A stretch of 64,000 nucleotides of DNA from Apoderus coryli (Eukaryota > Arthropoda > Insecta > Coleoptera > Attelabidae), in NCBI GenBank assembly GCA_911728435.2, contig OU452211.1:13002428-13066427 (forward strand), read 5' to 3'. The notes under the pieces were generated by a model. It searched no databases, was not told where the DNA came from, and saw only the letters and a program-made list of their open reading frames with translations. Below, in pieces: positions 59,230 through 64,000 of the stretch. Made by a program: the position numbers and the translations under genes. Within the stretch, counting starts at the first letter, position 1. Each line of letters starts with the position of its first letter.

Positions 59230-60100
59230 CTGTTAAAACGAAGAACGATGCCCGCTGTATAATAGATACCTATATCTTTGTAACACAGTGAAGTAGTAGT
59301 AGCCCGGAAAAATTATTTGATTAATTTCAAAGTAATGGTTGCGACAGTTTTGACCATTATGATTTTGAGTTTGATTGAGTTTATTTTTAATTTAATATAC
59401 TGAAAGTAGCTATTAGAGGATGCAAAACTTCCAGGCTATACAGGCTGGTCCAACTTTTACCTGCATAAATTTTAGAATCGATAGATAATCGACAAATAAT
59501 GTGAGTATGGTTAATAAACTATGTGCGAAAAAAAAATGTTACAGGGTGTTGAAATTTAAGAAAAAAATTCGAATTTTATTACTTAATATCTTTATAACCA
59601 ATTGAGATATTTCAATGAAATGTGGCACGTGTGGAGAGGTAATCTAGCTTCATTTTTTCATGTAATAATATTTTTTTTATTTCCACCAGTGGCCTGCGTA
59701 CGGCTACCGATTGGGACATTTTTAATGAAAAAACAGATACGCGACTGGTTTATGTCAAAATGAAAATTATATCTGCAATTTAGAAGAAAAAAGTATGTTA
59801 CGTTTAAAATTTGTGTATATTTCTATTTTCAGAAAAAAGGGAAATCATTTGTTGCCGTGGAAACATTCACTGTTCTGTTATTAATATGTTTGGATTAAAT
59901 AATATGTTTAATTGATTTTTGTAGGTACATAATTTCTGACTATCCTTGTATGTGCTCTCGTAACCATCGGGTTTATACTTACCTGCACCATAACACAAAT
60001 GATTACGTGATTCAAATTTTAAATTGTTCTAATTAAAAAGGTAATAATACATCTCGCTCCATCTATTGTTAAATAGGCATAAAATATTTAAATTTATGAA
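59230..60100. other. Noncoding; one MITE-like edge
   Basis: TTACAGGGTGTTG at 59542 resembles insect short-element ends, as at 27846 and 28508. No partner end or other feature is visible. Earlier exons of the minus-strand gene may lie here or beyond, but I could not identify them. Confidence 0.4.
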
Positions 60101-61075
60101 TAAAGGGCGGAATATATGCAAAGGGCATATATTTGCATATTTTGCATATCTTTACAAATTTCATAAAAAATTGCATATTTCGGCAAAAATAAAATGTGTG
60201 TGCATATTTTTATGTTTTTCGTTTTATCAAAAGATTAAGTGCGACCCTTGCAAGTAATTGAGGAGTTAGTTTACCTCCAGAGCCCGTAATTACTCGATGG
60301 GGAACATGGATTAAGGCCGAGATATTCTACGCAGTCCATTTTGAAGCCATTAAAGACATAGTTTTAGATATAGAAGACAATTCACAGTGTAGTGCAAAGT
60401 CAAGCAGTATTAAAAAATGTACATTTAGCTAAGGAACTTGTTTTAAGTAAGGTTAATTTTAGTTTTATACCAGATATAATAACTTCGTTAGAAAGTAGGA
60501 ATATCAGTTTAAGGGAATCAATTAAAATTGTTGAAACTTTTTCCGACAAATGCAAAAAAGTTCCCGGTGATGTAGGAAATCAAGTAAGAAGTAAACTCGA
60601 AGTTATTGTGGGAAAGAAAGAAGGCTTTAAGTATTTAGTGGAAGTCAAAAATATTTTTGATACTAAACCATCCAACGAAATAATACCTTGGCCTTATAAC
60701 TTACTACCCAAATTAAAATATTGCCAGATCACATCGGTAGATGTTGAAAGAACTTTTTCTTTGTACAAACATATTTTTACAGACAGAAGGCAAACACTTT
60801 TATCGGCAAATTTTGAAAAATATATCGTTATATGCATTTGTATACTATTTCAGGTTAAAAATTTTACCTATTATATTTTTCTTTTAATTTTACTTAAAAT
60901 AAATAATTTTTGTAAGAGTCGGCGTTTCTTTATTTCCATTTTTCCATGGTATATTCAAGGCATATAATTGCATATTTTGACAAATAAATGCATATTGTTG
61001 CATATTTCAAAGAAAAACTATGCATATATATGCGCATATTTTAACTGAATTGACGTGCATATATTCCGCCCTTTA
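60101..61075. mobile_element. Short hAT element with 8-bp target duplication
   Basis: Inverted ends TAAAGGGCGGAATATATGCA and the reverse at 61056-61075 fit the hAT terminal consensus YARNG. TTTATGAA flanks both sides (60093-60100 and 61076-61083), the 8-bp duplication expected for hAT. Both subterminal zones are packed with TGCATAT-type motifs, likely transposase-binding sites. The interior keeps only the C-terminal part of the transposase, so the element is an internally deleted, non-autonomous copy. Confidence 0.93.
60392..60860 (+). pseudogene. hAT transposase C-terminal fragment
   Basis: Plus-strand frame ending with the hAT dimerisation region: NLLPKLKYCQITSVDVERTF then SLYKHIFTDRRQTLLSANFE, matching the family pattern (PxxSxxxERxFSxxxxIxxxRRxxLxxxN). 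The DDE core is missing. The reading frame runs on into noncoding terminal sequence. Confidence 0.85.
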
Positions 61076-61083
61076 TTTATGAA

Positions 61084-63158
61084 TAAACAAAATTTGTTGA
61101 TAAGGGTACCTACAGTAGTAGAACTGCATATTTATTGATTTTTCCTGTGCGCTATGTTAACTTCCCAGATTTAAATGAAAGAGGGCATTCTTTCTTTGAT
61201 TTAGAATTCATAATTGTTGTTGGAGAATTATTTGAATTATGAAATAATTATTCATATTTATTTTTCTATAGCATATTGTGTTCTTAGTATATTAATTATC
61301 GTTTTTTTAATTAATCATAATAAAATATATTTGTGTTAGTTCTCTTAGCAATCGTTGGCGTGCTATCATCGAGGAATAATGTTAATTCTCCAGGTGTGAA
61401 ATTTTGATTGGTCGAAACTCTTAAGTTGACATTGCGTTTTGTAGAATTTTTCTTTGTCATTCTTCATTGTAAGTCAAATGCTACAAGAGTATACTAGTGG
61501 TTAAAGTGGATATTTTCTCAAATTTTTCTAAGCCTTAGAAACTATTTTTGTGTTGATTTCTGGATGGTTTGGAAGTTATATATTGTGTGCATTGTGCGAT
61601 CAAACAATCAGCTTTGTCTGGATTTGTATTAACTACTTCAATTCTTGTTGGGTGAGTGTCCTTGACTATTTTAGCTTCTACAGTTTTTTCCTTCATCGAC
61701 CAAAATTTAATTATACCTTTTTTTTTCAATTCTTATGCAGACTCAACTTTGTAACCGATTTCTGTTTGGCCACGTGAAAAGTATCACTGGATTACAATTA
61801 AGCCACACAACATCAAGGTGAGGGAACTACACTTTCCTTTAATTTTTTTTGTGCTTCATTTTTATTAAACCTCGTCTTCTTCCTGAGTTCGGATATTGTT
61901 CCGTTTGTCCATTACAACCAAGTAATAAATAAAAATTGGTTTGAACGATTTAAACTCCAATTTTTGGCAATCATCGATTTATGACTGCTGTTGTATGGTT
62001 AAAAAAAAATAAAACAGTGTTCTTGTGGAAGATTTGTGTAAAAATGGATGGTTGATCATCAGAACGAGACCAGGTTTTTATTGTTAAATTTATTTGTTGA
62101 ATACGTCATTTTATTAATTTTTCCTATTAACTTGTTTGCAAAGTGAATTTCTCATATCTCGTACATAACAGAGTTCCAATGAAATAAATTAATTTTCCTT
62201 CTGTATGTTCATATAATTGTTTTTGTGTTAAATAGTACCATTTGTTTTTTTTCTTTCAATTATTTAATAGTAAACATTTCTTTATTCTAAATAACAAAAA
62301 AAAATATCAAGGGTTTATATATTTTGTTATTATCTTGCGTAATTGTGTGATATTTAGAAAATGTATCATAAAACTATTTTACATAATAGTGTTGGGAACT
62401 ATTCGTGATCACGTATAGGGTGTTTTATTTTATTATTAAAATAAATATAAACAATGAGTATATACATATCGATTACAATTTTCAGTCTTTATTGGTAATA
62501 GGTATATTTTCTTTAGAACTTAGTATTGAATATTAGTATCGTTAAACGACTGATCAATAATGTGTATTTTTGTTAAGATATACCTAATAATTTCGTATAT
62601 TAGTATTTGTGAGAGAGATCCAAACATTGTTTATTGTCCTGAATATTTCTTTTATAATTTTTTAGAATAGGAATTCAGTGATAAGATTCATTCTTTTTTT
62701 GTTTCGTAACGATATTTTTTTTTTAATATAAATATTTCAAATTTTTTTGTATTGTGTGTTGAAAAATAATTTCGTATAAATATATAATATATTTTTTTGA
62801 ATTTAATTATGGTGAATGATCGCATGGTGGATTCAAGCTTTGTGACATACAAAACATCGTAGGTTTCTAACTTTACCGCAAAGTTAGTGGCGCACTCCCC
62901 CTGAAGGCTGACCTAGTCGAGCTTTGCTGTGGTTTAAGCTAAAGCTGTCACCAGGTTTGAAGACGTTACCCGATCTTTTTTTTTTTTTGTGTTTTCTTAA
63001 ATAATAATTTTAATGATAAAAAGAAAAATCATATAAATATTCTTCTATTAATTTAAACCGTAGCAAGTACTCTTGGCTTTTTTTCGTATGACGCAACATT
63101 TTCGAGTAAAAAAAATAAAATCGTCTAAATTAAATGTATTGAAAACCAACCTAAAAAT
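61084..63158. other. Unassigned stretch with possible plus-strand splice sites
   Basis: No ORF with recognised motifs. A donor-like TTGG/GTGAGTGTCC at about 61651 and a strong acceptor TTTTTTTTCAATTCTTATGCAG at 61740 would remove an intron of roughly 89 bases. A second donor-like AAG/GTGAGGG follows at 61816. This could be a small spliced noncoding transcript or 5' untranslated exons; the evidence is only splice-like motifs. Confidence 0.3.
62815..62990 (+). other. GC-richer structured segment ending in a T run
   Basis: Contains hairpin CTAACTTT/AAAGTTAG around ACCGC, and distant complementary pieces (TTGTGACA with TGTCACC, TTTAAGC with GCTTTA-type partners), then a run of more than ten T. 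Compared from memory with U1-U6, U6atac, U11, U12, 7SK, SRP, RNase P/MRP and 5S RNAs, it matches none. A structured pol III-type transcript or a SINE is possible. Confidence 0.25.
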
Positions 63159-64000
63159 AACATATCATTACACGTTTTATTAATATGTAACAGATTTTAC
63201 TGGTTTTTTTTGCAGAAACTGTTCAAAATGACTACCGTCATTGTCAGTACATAATTGGTAAAAGGCGCATAATTATCACATTAGCTCTCATTAAAACAAA
63301 ACACTTGGTTACAAAACAGAAAGGTCAATCATTTTGTCACAACAAATTTGTGTTGCATTTAAGTGTTAATAATAATGCCGCGGCTATTTAGTAACCAAGA
63401 ATACGGTTTTTGCGAAGAAAATGCAGTAGTAGCCGCAAGGCAGAATGCACGCAGATTCCCTAATAGACGTTATCCAACGAGAGAAGTTTTCTCTCAAGTT
63501 CATCGGGCATTTCGAGAACGAGGTTTAAATACTACTTTTAACATAAAAAACAATAGACAGCGCCATAGAATTTGGCGGATGAAAGGCGTATTTGAAGAAC
63601 GTTTGATCCAAACCTAAGTTCACGAAGAACTGCTGTCATGCTTAACAACATATCAAGGTCAACCATTCTCAAGTCACTTCATAAAGATGGTAGAAAGGCT
63701 TACTATTTTAGGGCTATGCAAGATTTATTGCCTGAGGACTATGTGAAAAGGCATAACTATGACAAATGGTTATTGAATAAAGATCAAGTATATAGAGATT
63801 TCCTGCATAAGGTTTGCTGGACTGATGAAGCTTCATTTACAAGAACTGGTATAACGAATTACCACAACTTTCATATTTGGTCACAACAAAATCCATACGA
63901 AGTGCGAGCGAGAAAGTTTCAACACCAATTCAGTGTGAACGTGTGGCTAGGAGTAATATCCAATAATCTCCTCGGACCATTCTTTTTACAACCTAGGCTC
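63159..64000 (+). mobile_element. Mariner-like DNA transposon, cut by window edge
   Basis: A noncoding leader with GAAACTGTTCAAAATGACT (also found at 46632-46730) precedes a transposase with a helix-turn-helix N-terminus and the start of a DDE domain. The right end and 3' terminus are outside the window, and I could not place the left terminal inverted repeat. Confidence 0.7.
63375..64000 (+). pseudogene. Mariner-like transposase, frameshifted and partial
   Basis: The first frame (ATG at 63375 to 63617) has RLFSNQEYGFCEENAVVAAR and FPNRRYPTREVFSQVHRAF, the DUF4817-type helix-turn-helix of insect mariner-like transposases. A frameshift near 63615 leads to a second frame with STILKSLHKDGRKAYYFRAM, LLPEDYVKRHNYDKWLL and CWTDEASFTRTGITNYHNFH, whose Asp in TDEA belongs to the catalytic triad. 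It then reads QHQFSVNVWLGVISNNLLGP to the edge. The frameshift makes this copy inactive. Confidence 0.82.

Noticed and set aside
61535..61729. 64-codon minus-strand frame with MKEKTVEAKIVKDTHPTRIE
   Set aside because: Protein-like in composition, but it overlaps plus-strand splice-like signals, has no recognised motif and no minus-strand splice sites linking it to the unknown gene; left unannotated.
62815..62990. A known small RNA gene (U6atac, U12, 7SK, RNase P/MRP or dicistrovirus-type IRES)
   Set aside because: Conserved blocks of each of these, as I know them, are absent; only hairpins and a T run are seen.

Overview
This window looks like a repeat-rich insect nuclear genome. It is AT-rich and has short spliced exons with consensus GT/AG sites. 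It carries CR1-like, RTE-like, Jockey-like and Penelope-like retroelements, hAT, CACTA-like and mariner-like DNA elements, and scattered GGTACCTA-type motifs common in several insect orders. I cannot name the species or order from the sequence alone.

Two host genes converge. On the plus strand, seven exons between 8339 and 31094 encode the C-terminal molybdenum (substrate-oxidising) half of xanthine dehydrogenase (XDH, rosy in Drosophila). All active-site residues I can map are intact; the 5' exons must lie left of the window. On the minus strand, four exons (59229-58645, 49270-49085, 40850-40613, 34053-33953) join in frame with matching splice phases into the last ~370 codons of a protein I do not recognise. 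A third, weak host signal is a minus-strand first exon at 1557-1494 that resembles the start of a SAM-like domain.

Almost everything else is transposable or tandem-repeat DNA sitting in introns. Left part (1-8.3 kb): a foldback repeat, and a minus-strand RTE-like retroelement split by a 2.8 kb DNA transposon. That transposon itself carries a perfect 127-bp inverted repeat with a hammerhead ribozyme on each strand. XDH introns (8.7-31 kb): three of the four copies of a composite CACTGAA-ended DNA transposon that carries a dead CR1-like reverse transcriptase fragment, a Penelope-like relic, a short LTR element filled with covarying hairpins, a broken CR1-like element, a second copy of the CCCAAC-ended transposon, a copia scrap, a Jockey-like element and a hAT scrap. 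Between the genes (31-34 kb): the fourth composite transposon fills nearly all the space between the two 3' ends.

Introns of the unknown gene (34-59 kb): an RTE-like element split by the CCCAAC transposon, a 177-bp dimeric satellite, an 8 kb Jockey-like element that nearly fills one intron and is itself invaded by a CCCAAC copy and by tandem repeats, and an 8.06 kb block of 41 units of a 182-bp satellite enclosed by terminal inverted repeats. Right end (59-64 kb): a complete but non-autonomous hAT element with 8-bp target duplication, a stretch with possible splice sites and a structured segment, and a mariner-like transposase running off the edge.

The most interesting items are the head-to-head hammerhead pair, the TIR-bounded satellite, the array of compensated hairpins in the small LTR element, and the DNA transposon that has multiplied a retrotransposon fragment.
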